The notes: generated by a model from the sequence alone, not told the origin. A stretch of 64,000 nucleotides of DNA from Liquidambar formosana (GCA_039720395.1 CM077833.1:21215771-21279770), one strand, 5' to 3'. Shown: positions 1-11,645, numbered from the stretch's first letter. Numbers and translations: made by a program.

Positions 1-982
1 TTGTTCGCTGTTTTTGCTATTGGCATGCTTAGTGGATGATTTTAGGTCATAATACTATTCTGTCCAGATTTGCATGTTAGTGTTTTTGCATGGTTTTGAG
101 CACTTGTAAGGGTGCAAATAGGTGTGGTATTTGTCCTATGGCAAATAGGGCTGCTTATGTCTGAAATGGCTAATGTTTGGAGCAATTGCGCTCAGGTAAG
201 TGGGTGTGGAGGTGCCCCAATTCACCTTTTTTCCTTATCCCTTCTCTTCTCCCTATTTAGGGTTAATTTTTAATACAAGTCTATGGTTTAATCAAAGGTT
301 TCCTTCATAAATAAAATTCTGGTTTTTATTAAAGTTTCCATTTTGTGGAGTTCTTTCTAAAATCAAACTTTCTATCAAATTCAACTCTCTTGATCAAATG
401 AGGAAACCTAGGGTTTTAACCATAGGTTTATATTAGGTCTTAACCCTAATTCTAATCGAACTACGTGAACTTTGATCCATGTATTTCGCTGCATGGTACG
501 TAGGCGCTCTTCGTGAGGCTCAAGTCCGTTCTAGGATCCAAGCATCCTAGGTTTATTTTTGTTTTCTTTTCTTCTTTTTCTTTTTCTGTTTTTTTGCGCT
601 TATTATGTATGGATGGATGAATGAAATATATGATATGCATGCAATTCTTGTGATGATATACTTGCTGATTTTTGTATGGGAAAGATCTTAATTTAGCCCA
701 AATGAACTGAGAGACCGAAAGGGTGACATGGGTGCCTATAGGCTTTGCCTAGAACCTTCCCATGTCATAACTTAGCCTCCGAATCCCCAATTTCTTTGGT
801 TTTCAAAAGATTGGTTTTTGCCTTTCCTTTTTTATGGAGTCATTCAAATTGTTTTCCTAAAACAAACTATTTTTAGGGTTTTCCTTGTTTCCTTTAAAAA
901 ATAAGGTGGCGACTCCTTTCCTTTTTCTTTTTCAAACCCATTTTCTTTCAATCCCTTGTGGGCCCAATTTCCGGGGTTCACA
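1..982 (+). mobile_element. 3' part of a Tat/Ogre-type LTR, 5' side outside the window
   Basis: This stretch matches, base for base over most of its length, the last part of the two LTRs of the large element at 41185-62961. It ends with the same terminal TTCACA. No primer binding site follows; the next bases already belong to the gag of another gypsy element. It is therefore a solo LTR or a 3' LTR inserted into element A, and any target-site duplicate should begin GACGG at 983. It differs from the 48.4-kb copy by scattered substitutions, so it is a separate and somewhat older insertion. No gene is present. Confidence 0.85.
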
Positions 983-2518
983 GACGGGGCGGCCCAGAAT
1001 GGAAGGCAAGCCCCGCCAGGACCTACGCCGCCAGCGCCCCCACCAGTTCAGAAGTTTGTTACCATCGAAGAAATGGAGAAAAGGATGGCGATGGAGCGGG
1101 CTAGGCTTACTTTGCCACCAGCGCCAGAGCTCGACATGAGGCCCCCATATCCACTCGAGTTGGCGAGTGCACCATACCTTCCAGGGTATACGCCTCCTCT
1201 GAAATTTCCTTTATTCAATGGGATAGATGGAAATGCACGAGAACATGTAGTGCGGTTTCTTGATGCACTAGGACCCTATCGATCTGATGAGAACTTGCGA
1301 CTTAGTGAATTTTCAAAATCGCTCACCGTCGATGCTTACTCTTGGTACTCCAATCTTGCCCCAGAATCCATATCGACTTGGGATGCAATGGTTCTTGCTT
1401 TCCACGGTAAGTTCTTTTATGTGGAGGAGCGGCTCACTATCATCACTTTGAGCCAAGAAAGACAAAAGAAAGATGAGGATCCCGTCGAGTTCATCAAGAG
1501 ATTCAGGAAAAAGGCGATGCGGTGCCACGACCCAATCACTGAAGAAAATTTGGTAAAAGTATGCCTAAATGGTTTGCTTCCATCGTACAGGTTGCATCTT
1601 GAAAACTCAAACCTTGGGTCATTTTTCCGCCTCTGTGAGGCAGCCAAAAATACTCATCGCAGCAAACAGGAAGAACTCGCCAGAAGTGCTCCTAGGTCGG
1701 ACTGGAGAAATCCAAAACGAAGCTCAGCACTAACTGCAGTGGCTATTGAGACAAAGCGCCCTAAGAAGGATGAATCGTCCAAGAAGGCAAAAGAGGTTGA
1801 GGAACCCCCACCTTTTCCTTGTCCTATGGACGAGGTACTGACAGTACTCGATGGATGGGTCAGAGACCATATTATTCGTCTCCCCCCGGTCGCGGTTCGA
1901 CCTACTGCAGCTAACGGAGCTCGACCCAACTATTGTGCCTATCACTGGTTCAACAAGCACGCTACTGCAGATTGCTGGGCGCTCCGTAGATTCTTTGACA
2001 AAAAACTTAAAAATGGCGACCTGGAGGTTGCCCCACCTCGAGATATCGATGTAGATCCGTTTCCCACACATAACAGGGCGGGGCAAGCTATGACAGCTGC
2101 ATACCTCGACCTCTGTGGTGATGAAGGAGCGAGCCAAGGCGAGTACGACTCCATGGCTGAGAAGCTCCAGGATCATGCAAAGTTCAAGGCTTTCTACGAT
2201 CAAATGGGTTTTTCACAACCCTTACGATTCGAGGCAACTAAGGCCATGGTCTACCTCGCTCATAAAACAAATGAGGAAGCCTTCTCCAATGAAGGATCGA
2301 TCAAACGTTCCATCAAGAATTACGATACCACCCTCACTTTCAGTGATGCTGATCTCGAAACACCATATATAAATCACAATCGACCCTTGTATGTCACAGC
2401 ATTCATCAATGGGGTCGAGATGACGCGAGCCTTACTCGATCCATGGTCCTCAGTAAATATCATATCAGCCAACACTTTGGTCTCTGCAGGTATACCCTTA
2501 AACAAGGTCATCAGGTAG
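983..2518 (+). pseudogene. Element A gag and start of protease
   Basis: Open frame for the retroviral-type gag that builds the cytoplasmic particle. A proline-rich start leads into a retrotransposon-gag domain of about 150 residues (W and aromatic-rich, roughly nt 1190-1680), followed by a lysine-rich hinge and a CxYH...C zinc-knuckle-like motif near nt 1935-1975. The frame then enters the protease. The catalytic Asp is followed by Pro-Trp-Ser (nt about 2438-2449) where family members have Asp-Thr/Ser-Gly, so the active site is lost. The frame stops at a TAG (2516-2518) while downstream homology continues in the same frame. The N-terminus is cut by the LTR ending at 982; reading frames that start earlier begin inside that LTR and are not real. 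Confidence 0.8.
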
Positions 2519-3256
2519 ACCATCGAGATATCCGGATTCGCAGCGAAAGGAGAGAAGACTATGGGGCATGTCACCCTTGATCTGGAGGTCGGCCCCACTA
2601 AGTCGGCCACAAGGTTTCATGTTATTGAAAGCTCCACCTCATACCATGTACTGTTGGGACAACCTTGGATTCACAGGTTCAAGGCCATCCCTTCTACGTT
2701 CCATCAGTGCTTGAACCTCCGGCTTAAAGGAAAAATGGTGGTTGTACCAGCATCAACATCGCCCTTTGAAAAGCATGAGGCCTACATCACTGAGGCATCC
2801 TTCTTCGATAAGGTATCTCCGGAAGGAGAAGCAACCCCTTCTAAGGTCCAGCCCATGCCATTGCCAAAATGGGAAGATGCTAAAAGAGGGTGTTTTGGTC
2901 CTAAACTGAAGGATAAGGGCAAGCGACCTCGCTTGAGTCCTCCGCCGGAGAAGGAATCACCTAAAGCTACCAGAATCCTCCACCCCGACGGAAAAATCGT
3001 GTACCGGGTTAACGGTTTATGACGGTCAATGGGGGCAAAACCCAGGCCAATAGGGTTAAGCTCCCGCCCAAAAGAATGCCTAGATGCAACCATCGACTCC
3101 TTCGAGGTGTTGGCTGCACCAGAATGCTTATAGGACGAGCCTAGACCGCAAGAGGAGGAACTCGAGAAGATCGACCTTGCTGATCCAGGCGACCCACCAC
3201 GGCCGATCTTCCTCAGTAAGCGACTCCTTCTGGAACAGAAGCAATCCATAATTGCT
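2519..3256 (+). pseudogene. Element A protease C-terminal half and linker
   Basis: Continues the gag-protease frame. The motif LLGQPWIH (nt about 2653-2676) is the conserved flap/C-terminal signature of gypsy proteases. A charged, proline-rich linker to reverse transcriptase follows. Further in-frame stops occur at 3020-3022 (TGA) and 3131-3133 (TAG). With the TAG at 2516 these are stops that a single C-to-T change creates from CAG or CGA codons, the pattern expected of a methylated, silenced element. No start codon of its own is needed; this is a broken piece of one polyprotein. Confidence 0.7.
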
Positions 3257-4606
3257 TTGATTAAAGATTATGCCGATGTCTTCGCTTGGAGCTATAAAGA
3301 AATGCCTGGTATCGACCCTAGGGTCACAGTACATCGCCTCAATGCCGCGGTAACCTCGCGACCCGTAAAGCAACCCGCTCGGGTGTTTCGGCCTGAACTT
3401 GAGCTCCAAATCAAGGCGGAAATAGAAAAGCTTCTTGAGGCCGGGTTTATCAAGCCTATACAGCACCCTGAGTGGCTCGCCAACATCGTACCAGTCAAAA
3501 AGAAGAATGGGCAAATTCGATGCTGCGTCGATTTTAGAGATCTCAACAAAGCTTGTCCCAAGGATGAGTTCCCGCTGCCCAACCTCGACACACTGGTCGA
3601 CGCGACGGCGGGGCATGAGCTGTTTTCTTTTATGGATGGGTTTAGCAGATATAACCAGATCAAAATGGCTCGAGAGGATGCCCCAAAGACTGCCTTTCGA
3701 ACCCCAATGGGCAACTTTTACTATGATGTTATGCCTTTTGGGCTGAAAAATGCTGGGGCGACATATCAGCGGGCTATGACTGCCATATTTCATGATATGC
3801 TTCACAAAACGGTGGAGGACTATGTCGACGACATAGTGGTCAAGTTAAAGGTACAGACGAGTCATGTCGCTGATCTGAAGGCCGTCTTCGAAAGATGTCG
3901 CCGTTACCAACTCCGCATGAATCCCCTCAAGTGTGCATTTGGAGTCTCGTCAGGAAAATTTCCTGGTTTTCTAGTGCATCGACATGGTGTCGACATAGAT
4001 ACCTCCAAGGCTCGAGCCATACAAGAAATGCCACCTCCCACCTCTCAAAAACAACTCAAAAGTTTCCTTGGCAAGGTCTCCTACGTGAGGCGATTTATAC
4101 CAGCTTTGTCAGAAGTAATGAAGCCGTTTGGTCCTTTGATGAAAAAGAAGGCACCCTTCAGGTGGGAAGAAGAGCACCAAGTCGCTTTCGAAAAAATTAA
4201 GGCAGCACTTACTTCCACCTCTACCATGATCCCACCTCGACCCGGACAGCCCCTCAGAATGTACCTCACATCGACGGAAAACTCTGTAGGTGCCTTGCTA
4301 GCGCAAGAAGTCGATGGGCAGGAGAAGCCTGTCTACTACATAAGTCGAGTCATTCGTGGCCCGAAAGTGCGATACACCCCAGTTGAGCGACATTGCCTGG
4401 CTTTGGTTTTTGCCTGTCAAAAGTTCAGACATTATCTTCTGGCTCATGAGTTACACCTCATGACAAAATGCGACCCACTCAGATATCTCCTCACTCGACC
4501 TGCTTTGTCAGGAAGGGCGGCTCGATGGCTTTTACTCATGGCAGAATTTGATATCCTTTGCAAAGTGCCCACGGCAATAAAAATCAAGCATTGGCCGACT
4601 TGCTAG
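3134..4606 (+). pseudogene. Element A reverse transcriptase and degenerate RNase H
   Basis: RNA-dependent DNA polymerase of a Ty3/gypsy element. Recognisable steps are VDFRDLN (nt about 3529-3549), the FMDGFSRYNQIKM block near 3631-3669, MPFGLKNAGATYQR near 3731-3772 and the catalytic YVDD at 3821-3832. The original RNase H follows at about 4180-4560. Its first catalytic acidic position is replaced (LTSTENSVGALLAQ), as is usual in Tat elements that rely on a second RNase H. The frame ends at 4606 because the reading frame changes around 4565-4600; homology continues in another frame. Confidence 0.85.
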
Positions 4607-5387
4607 CCCACTTCCCTAGTGGCAAGCACGAACCATTAGCAGAAGACATCCCCAAAGGTTGGTTGAGGCAGCCTGGGCTAATGTAGGTGGAGAATACCAC
4701 ATGAGTTTCGATGGGTCTGCAGCAGGAGGAGAAGGTGGTGCTGGAATTGTTTTTACAACCCCAGATGGGGAAACAGTATCCCAGTCCTACAGACTCGCCT
4801 TCCCTTGTACCAACAATGAAGCTGAGTACGAGGCACTTGTGATCGGACTCCTTACCGCCCTTCAGATTGGGGCAACTCGCCTTTGTATATGAGGGGATTC
4901 CAACCTTGTGATCAAGCAAACATCAAGAGAATTCGCCGTAAAAGAAATCGCCCTAGCACCATACAGAACCATAGTACAAAAGTTGCTGGATCGGTTTGAG
5001 ATGGTCAGGGTCGAGCACCAACCTCGATCTGGTAATCGACATGCAGATGCCCTTGCAACCTTAGCTTCCAAGGTCACCATGCATGGGGAGGAACTCGACA
5101 TCAAGGTCACTAGGCGACCTATGCCTTGCACTATGCTCGACCTGATCCACGAAGAAGAAATAGGCAAAGATGATTGGAAAAAGCCAATAATTGATCAATT
5201 GTCCAGCAAACAAAGTCGCCTAAATACAATGAAAGGATTAGAAAAGTATGTGGTTCTTGAAGGCGAACTGTACCACAGGAGACCAGATCATGTTCTAGCT
5301 CGATGTATCAGTGAAGAAGTGACTCGCAAAATTTTAAACACCATACACCTGCAGTACTGCGGTCAAAATGAAGTTCCTTTGTATTGA
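4607..5387 (+). pseudogene. Element A second (archaeal-type) RNase H and spacer
   Basis: A complete second RNase H module lies directly after the degenerate one. The first Asp is in SFDGSAAG (nt about 4705), the Glu in NNEAEYEAL (about 4815), the next Asp in GDSNLVI (about 4895) and the last Asp in HADALATLAS (about 5040-5068). Family knowledge: Tat-lineage elements gained this domain and use it to degrade the RNA strand. It is interrupted by a TGA at 4890-4892 just before the third acidic motif. The frame is lost again at 5387, inside the linker to integrase. Confidence 0.75.
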
Positions 5388-6750
5388 CGCATCCAACGAC
5401 AAGGGTATTATTGGCCATCCATGTCGCAAGATGCAGCTGATGTTCAGAAGACTTGCCTCAAGTGCCATGAGCTGGCCGACCCAGCAGAGTGTAACTTCGT
5501 GGAGGAAAGGGATTGGCGACAACCCTACATTGACTTTCTCATAGAGGGCGCCTTACCTCTCAAAAAGAAAGATGCAATTGTCATCCAAAGAAAGGCTCCC
5601 AGATACTTTGTCAAGAACGGCGAGTTGTTCAGAAAAGGGATTGAGGGTGCGCCACTGCGATGTCTCTCAAACCTTGAAGCATAGAGAGCTTTGGAAGAAG
5701 TCCACGGAGGGGCATGTGGAGAACACCAGGGTGGCACCAAGCTATATCTACAGTTGCTCCGTATTTGGCTATTACTGGTCGACCATGGAAGCTGATGCAG
5801 CACAACACGTCAAGCGGTGCCAACTTTGCCAAATGCATGCTAATCGCATTCATGCACCTGCGGTCGAACTATAAAGCATCTCGACCCCATGGCCTTTCCA
5901 TACTTGGGCTATGGATCTTATAGGACCCATATCGCCAGGAGGAAGGGGAAACATATGGATCCTTGCAGCAACGGAATGTTACACTAAATGGGTCGAGGCT
6001 GTATCGCTCAGAAAAGCAACAAGAGAAGCAGTGGCCAATTTTATCAAAGAAAATATCATCTGTCGATTTGGCATCCCTAATAGGATCTTGTCTGATAACG
6101 GGACCCCTTTTGTAAATCGACATGTCAGGAACCTCCTTGATAGGTATCAAGTCACCCATATGAGGTCAACCTCTTACTATCCCAAAGGGAATGGACAAGC
6201 AGAGGCGACCACAAAACCCTCCTAAAAATCCTAAGTAAAATGGTAGATGAATCGCCCCGATCATGGTCCGATCAGCTCCCTATGGCTCTGTGGGCATATA
6301 GGACTTCAAAGAAGGAGGCCACTGGGACTACTCCTTTCGCCCTAGTTTATGGGACTGAAGCTGTCCTTCCTGTGGAAATCGCTATACCCTCGGCCCGCAT
6401 GGCTTTGGCTAGTGAAGTCGACCCAGATACGAGGCGAGCTGAGCTTGAGGCATTGGAGGAAAGAAGGGATAAAGCCTTGGAAAAATCTCAAGTCTACCAG
6501 CAGAGGGTAGCTCGATCCTACAATAGGATGGTGCGACCCAGGGTGTTCCAGGAAGGTGACCTAGTTTTGAAGGTTAAGGACTTCGTGAGGTGAGGTCTTC
6601 CAGCTCCTAACAAGTTCGCTCCTAAGTAGGAAGGTCCCTACGTCGTGAGGGAAGCAAGTGAAAGTGGGTACTATCGCATATCACCAATCGGCTCTGATGA
6701 TTTACTTCCACCCATCAACGCGATGTGGATCAAAGCATATTGCCCTTAGT
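5388..6750 (+). pseudogene. Element A integrase and C-terminal tail
   Basis: Remnant of the DNA-joining enzyme. A damaged zinc-binding region (CQLCQMH near 5819-5840) leads into the catalytic core. All three acidic residues are readable: Asp in MDLIGP (about 5911), Asp in SDNGTPF (about 6090) and Glu in NGQAEA (about 6193). The last two are separated by 35 residues, the D35E spacing. Several stops and shifts separate the parts (5387, 5683, 5871-5873, about 6223). The end, near 6749, is an LPPINAMWIKAYCP-like tail. Non-functional. Confidence 0.75.
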
Positions 6751-7025
6751 GAATCGACCTAGCATTGTTCTGTTGTTTTGTACAAGACATCTTTTGATTC
6801 CTTTTGAATTATCGACATCAGAAGAATTCACAGGGAATGAATAGATTTTGTAATTGAATTTGTATGCAAAAAAAAAAAAAGATCGCATTTTCATTCATTG
6901 AGAGTTCAAAATACATCTGCATTAACCCAACAAAAAAAAAAAAAAAAAAAACCATAATCTTGCAACATCCTTCCTCCCACTTCAAAAAAAAATCATAACA
7001 CCATGTGTTCAAAAAGAGACAAAAA
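6751..7025. other. Spacer between integrase and antisense gene of element A
   Basis: No coding signal. AT-rich with A-runs at about 6869-6881 and 6931-6950. This is the point where the sense pol transcript and the antisense gene converge. Confidence 0.5.
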
Positions 7026-8405
7026 CTACAGAAAATCAGGTGCCATGATGGCACTCATATCGATATCAGGGGCAGCAGCACGGGCGGCTTGCAAGCAGTT
7101 TTTGATGTCAGCCTTCCGACCTTTGAGGTCGGCGATCTGGGCGTCCAAAGCTCGACGCTGATCTTGCAAGTTCGCTAATGCTTTGTCACAATCTTCTAGC
7201 TCAGCATGGACACTAACAAACTTGAACATTGGACGAAATCGCTCCACCTCTGCGTCGAGCCAGTCTACCAAGAAACCGCTGAAGGATAAATCCTTCAAAC
7301 CGTCCTCGATCAGAGCAATGTCGTCACAAGTCAACGACCCAGGAGAACAAGTAAGAAGAGTCTCAACAATAGTCAATAAATAGTCAAAGCTTTGACTACG
7401 GATGGCGGGGGACACAAGGCGACAGTCGCGCCTACGTCCCCATACTTGCTAAAAACTCTTTTTGCCAATGCAGCCCTCTTCCTAGGAACCCAGAAGCCGT
7501 TCATGTCGACGGTGTCAGCAAACGGTGGGCGATCACGTCTGGTCGACCATATCAATGGGCTCCTCCCTACAGGACCGGCCTTATGTGCCACAAATACTCG
7601 ATCTAAAAAAAAAAAAAAAAGTAATTGAAATCAGTTTTCTTCCTTTAAAAAAGGGGGGGGACATGTTAGGAATAGACATAGAAGGAAGAAACTCGCCAGG
7701 GGTCTCAGAACGTGAACCCAACGGAGCCTTGCCTTTGTCTAAGGTTTGAACTATTGGCTGAGTCATTGCTTGTCGAACAGTCGGCCTAACTCTCCTGAAA
7801 GAACCTTGGGATTTCCTCTGCATTATATTCATGAGAGTGGCATCATCCTCGCCATCATCTTTGGTGCCAGAAGAAACATGCAGGACTTGAGGAGCACCAG
7901 CTCTAGTCACGATGTCTGCCTGGGTCGAGCCACCCTCGGCTATGCCCTCTTCAGCCTGCTCCTTCAAACCTTCACCTACGACCCCATCATCTTTATCCTC
8001 AGGCTCTTCCTCGGCCTCAACTTCGTGGTCTTCCCCGAGCGTGGGGACAGTCAGATCCACGTCAGCATCAATCTCTCGTTCTATGACTTGCTCGATCTCA
8101 TGAGCAGGAGAAGTAATTGGAGTCCCCTGGCCTTCACCTGCTAATACGACCTCAGGGTCGCCAACATCCTCATCAACTGATTCAAAAATCTCCTGAAAAG
8201 AGGGAATAGGAATGAAGTTAGGAGATAACGTCTCAAGGAGAGTATTCGTCACCTTGCCTTTACCGCGACGCACCTCCCTCGTCTCGACCTGATCAGTCGA
8301 GGTGACGGATTCCCCGTGTACCAAAGTGGTAGGTCGTGGCTTTCTGACCAGAGGAGCCTCATCAGCGCCCTCGACCTCCTCCAAGATCAAATGACGAGAT
8401 GATCC
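7026..8405 (-). pseudogene. Element A antisense gene, 3' exons: acidic region and coiled coil
   Basis: Downstream half of the antisense gene. On the minus strand a T-rich tract and AG at about 8407 give a plausible acceptor; the exon before it ends at a GTAAGC donor near 8482. The encoded segment (8405 to about 7640) is strongly acidic and low in complexity (runs of E, D and G). After another T-rich tract near 7605-7620 come two frames (7591-7373 and 7415-7026). The second has a heptad-like coiled-coil segment rich in A, L, R and K and stops at 7026. Frame continuity is lost around 7380-7415. Function unknown; similar acidic and coiled-coil tails occur on retroelement-carried mobile-domain proteins. 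Confidence 0.5.
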
Positions 8406-10275
8406 CTAAAAAAAGGGGGAGGAGTTAGTCAATAAAACAGATTGAAGTGTGAAAAAAAAAAAAAAAAAACAAAAGCTTACCTCGCCGACTTGCTTCTTCC
8501 TCGCTTTGGTCGGCTTGGAGACCGTGGATGTAATTTTTCTTTTCTTAGGCTTAGCATGCTCTGTTGCCACAACCTTTTTCTGCTCTGACTTAGGTAAAGT
8601 CCGCCTTAATCCGAAGCTGAGTAATCTCCTTTGAAGATAGGAAGGGTTGGGCACTGCTGGGAGGGAGAATCCATAAACGACCTGAGGGCGGTCAAAGTAC
8701 GGTTCCAGAATGTCAGACCGCTCTCACTATAAACTCCTTCTCGCTTCATGTCTAGGAAGGAGATCGAGCTAATCTCGGCACAGAATCTGGGAAAATTGGG
8801 GAGAAGGAAATCCTGGAAGGCAGCCTCAACAGTAGGAGCGGCGCCAAGAAAGGCTGGAGGACCCTGGTCAAACCCAAATTGACGTAACACCCTATTGGGG
8901 CTGTACAGAGTCACAAGCCTTTCACCATCCTGAATAGCAGGTAAGTGGGTCGCTATTATAGCAACGAAAATCCTGCATCGGGTTTCAGTAAGCTCGTCTC
9001 GACCTGGTCTCCACACAATTGCTTCATCGAGAAAGAACTTGCGGTAATTGACAGCCGTTGGGCGATCTGTGTAGGGCCTGGACTCAAAAACCCTCTTCGT
9101 ATCAATAAAGTCACAAAGACGGCGAGGTGATGCTTTTCTCCATCGCCATGCCCGAGGCATCTCCTGCTTGATGGTGACCTCGACCTCCTTCCCATTAATC
9201 ATCTTCTTTTCCTTGCGGGTGGCTGAGAATTTTGCAGGTGCTGGGCCGTACCCTCTCAAGTGTTTGTACAAAAACATTTGAAGAAAAGATGCTGAAACAA
9301 AAGTATTTGCATTAAATCGACCCATCGATCTCTCAATGTCCGACTTAAGCATATCCAATCTGCAGTATAAAGAACCTAAGAAAACTGGTGCTAGGGCAAA
9401 TTGTTGGCCCTAGGCGATCTTGATTGCAATAGGAAACACTGTCGCGCTAATTCCATCTTCTGGGGCTCCCTCGAGCACATACCGACTTAGCCAGTAGCTA
9501 AGGAAGGCCGCCAAACTATACTTATATTCAAAATTTGCCCCGTTGATAGGCTGCCCTTCCTCAGGCTTCTTTGGATAATCTTTCCACTATAGATGTACCC
9601 AGCTCGCAAAATTGGCCTTGCGTGCTGGGTTGTCCCCCTTCTTCCCGTACGCAGATTTGATTTGGCAGAGGTCGCTAAGGCTTCCTTTAGGAAGTCTTCA
9701 GCCTCCTGTTCAGCGTCGCTCAGGGAAATTTTAAATAAGTCATCTACCCCAAAGGGTTCAAGTCGAGTCAAGACGACCACGTCCTCCAGCGTTGGGGTAA
9801 ACTCCCTCCAGGATGTTATAAAGGTGTGGGTCGAAGTGCACCACCTCGACAATAAAAAACTCAGAGCTTTCTTGTCTCGGGCGATATAATCACTCCCGCT
9901 AGCACGGATCGCGTTAGTCACCCCTGCATCAGCTAAGATGACCTTGGTTGCAGGATTAGACAAAGTGTAGATTACCCAGTCGGACCACCCCATTCCAACC
10001 TGAGAATGGGAAGCAAAGAGAATGCCCGACTCAGGGTGGTCACCCCGCTCGACACGAAATCGGGGTATTGTTTCAGCTAAGGCAGGAACCCCATCATCTA
10101 CCCCTACTTCTTCTAAGGGCATCAGCATCTCTTGCTCGATCGCACCAACTTGCTTAAGCTTACCTTTCTCGGCGATCTGCCAAAAGCTGTCTTGAAGCCA
10201 TAGAGAGTCTTTCCATGTGTCTTTGGGAGGAACGCTAGGCACAGAGCCGTCCTTATGGCACAAGGAAGGAGGCAT
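8406..10275 (-). pseudogene. Element A antisense gene, 5' part: plant-mobile-domain-like protein
   Basis: Starts at the ATG at 10275-10273; an earlier in-frame TTG at 10347 is not a likely plant start. The first 260 residues contain a block resembling the plant mobile domain: LLSRWCTSTHTF followed by EFTPTLEDVVVLTRL, about nt 9880-9760. Homology continues on the minus strand past a frame change near 9500-9540 and an in-frame TAG near 9412, then to about 8620, where another shift leads into a lysine/arginine-rich segment ending at a GTAAGC donor near 8482. Several lesions make it a pseudogene. The gene lies entirely between integrase and the 3' LTR, opposite to pol. Domain assignment is by eye. 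Confidence 0.6.
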
Positions 10276-10375
10276 GTCTGAAGAAAGGAGAAGTGCTGGA
10301 GATGGGAGTTCTAGAGAGAAAAAGTAAAGAGAATGGCGAGAGAACAATAAGGTTCTCTCCTGAAGCTATGGGCCC

Positions 10376-10383
10376 TATTTATA
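10376..10383 (-). promoter_or_regulatory. TATA box for the antisense gene of element A
   Basis: TATAAATA on the minus strand, about 100 bp upstream of the ATG at 10275. A start site about 30 bp downstream would give a 5' leader of roughly 70-75 nt. It points away from the 3' LTR and towards pol. Confidence 0.6.
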
Positions 10384-10693
10384 GTGGAGGGGATCATCAT
10401 CATGCCTCGAAGCTGAAGAGACGCCACTGCCGTTACGTCGGATCGGTGTCTCATCGTATTTAATGCGATACTTCACCTCGCCGAACACGAGCTTGACACG
10501 TCAGCAAAATAACTGATCACTAAGGGTCACGTCGGTCGTAGGCATTAAATGTTGCTAAAAAAAATGAACCCATATCTCCGCCGAATCGACGCGATGGTAC
10601 AACTTCCGCAGAAGAATTATACCTAGACTGACATTATTCTCATCACCCGGCAGATGTATGCTCGCACGCAATCCGCACACGCAGCTCATGTGC
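10384..10693. other. Upstream region of the antisense gene in element A
   Basis: No gene. Contains the presumed upstream promoter of the antisense transcript and runs up to the polypurine tract. Confidence 0.4.
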
Positions 10694-10709
10694 AAGCATA
10701 GGGGCAAAA
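10694..10709 (+). other. Polypurine tract of element A
   Basis: Purine-rich CATAGGGGCAAAA stretch immediately before the TG of the 3' LTR, the expected place for plus-strand priming. Its purity is reduced by a C and a T. Confidence 0.55.
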
Positions 10710-11645
10710 TGTTGATACCCCAAAATGCCCAAGCCATGTCGAACCAACTATAGCTTGCCACGTGGAAAGTTGACTAACAAGGCTGACCCATGTCGCCACT
10801 ACAGATGCCTGGCTGGTGTCACCAGGTCAATCTTACATCAATGGCCATGTCGCCCACATTCTCCAATGTACCCCTGAGGGGAGCGTCCACCCCCCTCGAG
10901 GATGCCCCTCCCCGGAGGGACGCCCTCAATATCGAGGATGCCCGCACTATCTCGATGTAGGTTGTCACGACCTCTTCGAGTCGGATGCTTGTTACATGGC
11001 GCGATGGGAGTAGAGGCCGGCGATCTACTCGATCCCCCTCGAAGTACCTCGAGGTACGGTCCTAGTTCAATAGCTAGCCTGGGTCGAGCAGGGCCCAGGG
11101 GGGCTCGATTGCGAGCTTGACCTTCAAGCAAGGTCGCTCGACCTTAGCTTCTCTCAAACACTTGCGACATTTGGAGGATCTTGGTCTGGTGGATGGAGAG
11201 AAGGCTCTCTAAGGAGGTCGCACCCATGGCATCGGGAATTGCACCTCTATAGTCGATCTGGGGGACAGCTGGGAAGTGACATGACACAACAACAACCTCA
11301 AAAGATGATGGGACAGCTGACAGGCCAAACCCATACCTCGTACAGGCGAAAAGCCTTACAGGCATGGGTGTCAGCACCAGAACAGGGTATGGCAGCCGAC
11401 CTACCCAGGAGGGTCTAGGTCTGCTACCCCATTACCCTAGGTCTGCTACCACCTGCATCAAATAGCTGTCCCAGGTCTTTGGCACTATAAAAGGCCTCTC
11501 TTGGCCTCATTAACGGGGCATTCAATCCCCTCACCAACAACACTAACAACCAAGGAATCTCTTCCTTAATTCAGGGGATTCTCCCAAAAGGCTTCATTTG
11601 GACTGAAGTCTTTCCAAACGCGGGTCGCGCCCCATTAGGTCGACA
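10710..11645 (+). repeat. 3' LTR of element A
   Basis: Begins TGTTGATACC right after the purine tract and probably ends CGACA near 11645, about 936 bp. It contains a TATA box at 11486-11492 followed by a GC/CT-rich start region and many short CTCGA-type palindromic pieces. The 5' LTR is not in the window, so the right edge and divergence cannot be measured. Confidence 0.6.
11486..11492 (+). promoter_or_regulatory. TATA box in element A LTR
   Basis: TATAAAA in the context GGCACTATAAAAGGCC, about 775 bp into the LTR, which puts U3 at about 800 bp and leaves a short R-U5. Confidence 0.65.

Larger units (their letters stand above)
983..11645 (+). mobile_element. Element A: decayed Tat-lineage Ty3/gypsy retrotransposon, 5' truncated
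   Basis: The order gag, protease, reverse transcriptase, RNase H, second RNase H, integrase, antisense gene, polypurine tract, 3' LTR is readable from left to right. The second (archaeal-type) RNase H and the antisense ORF region between integrase and 3' LTR are known features of the Tat lineage. The 5' LTR, leader and gag N-terminus are missing because the LTR at 1-982 interrupts gag. The coding part carries several in-frame stops and frame changes, so the copy cannot encode a full polyprotein. The right end at 11645 is a best guess from a terminal CGACA; no second LTR copy is available to confirm it. Confidence 0.8.

Noticed and set aside
956..982. Gag of element A starting upstream at a TTG, or an ATG frame from 885
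   Set aside because: These bases belong to the end of an inserted LTR; the reading frame across the junction is accidental.
1730..2203. 157-residue minus-strand frame in gag
   Set aside because: Shadow of the sense gag frame; no TATA box, no homology.
3128..3805. 225-residue minus-strand frame over reverse transcriptase
   Set aside because: Shadow of a strongly recognisable sense RT domain.
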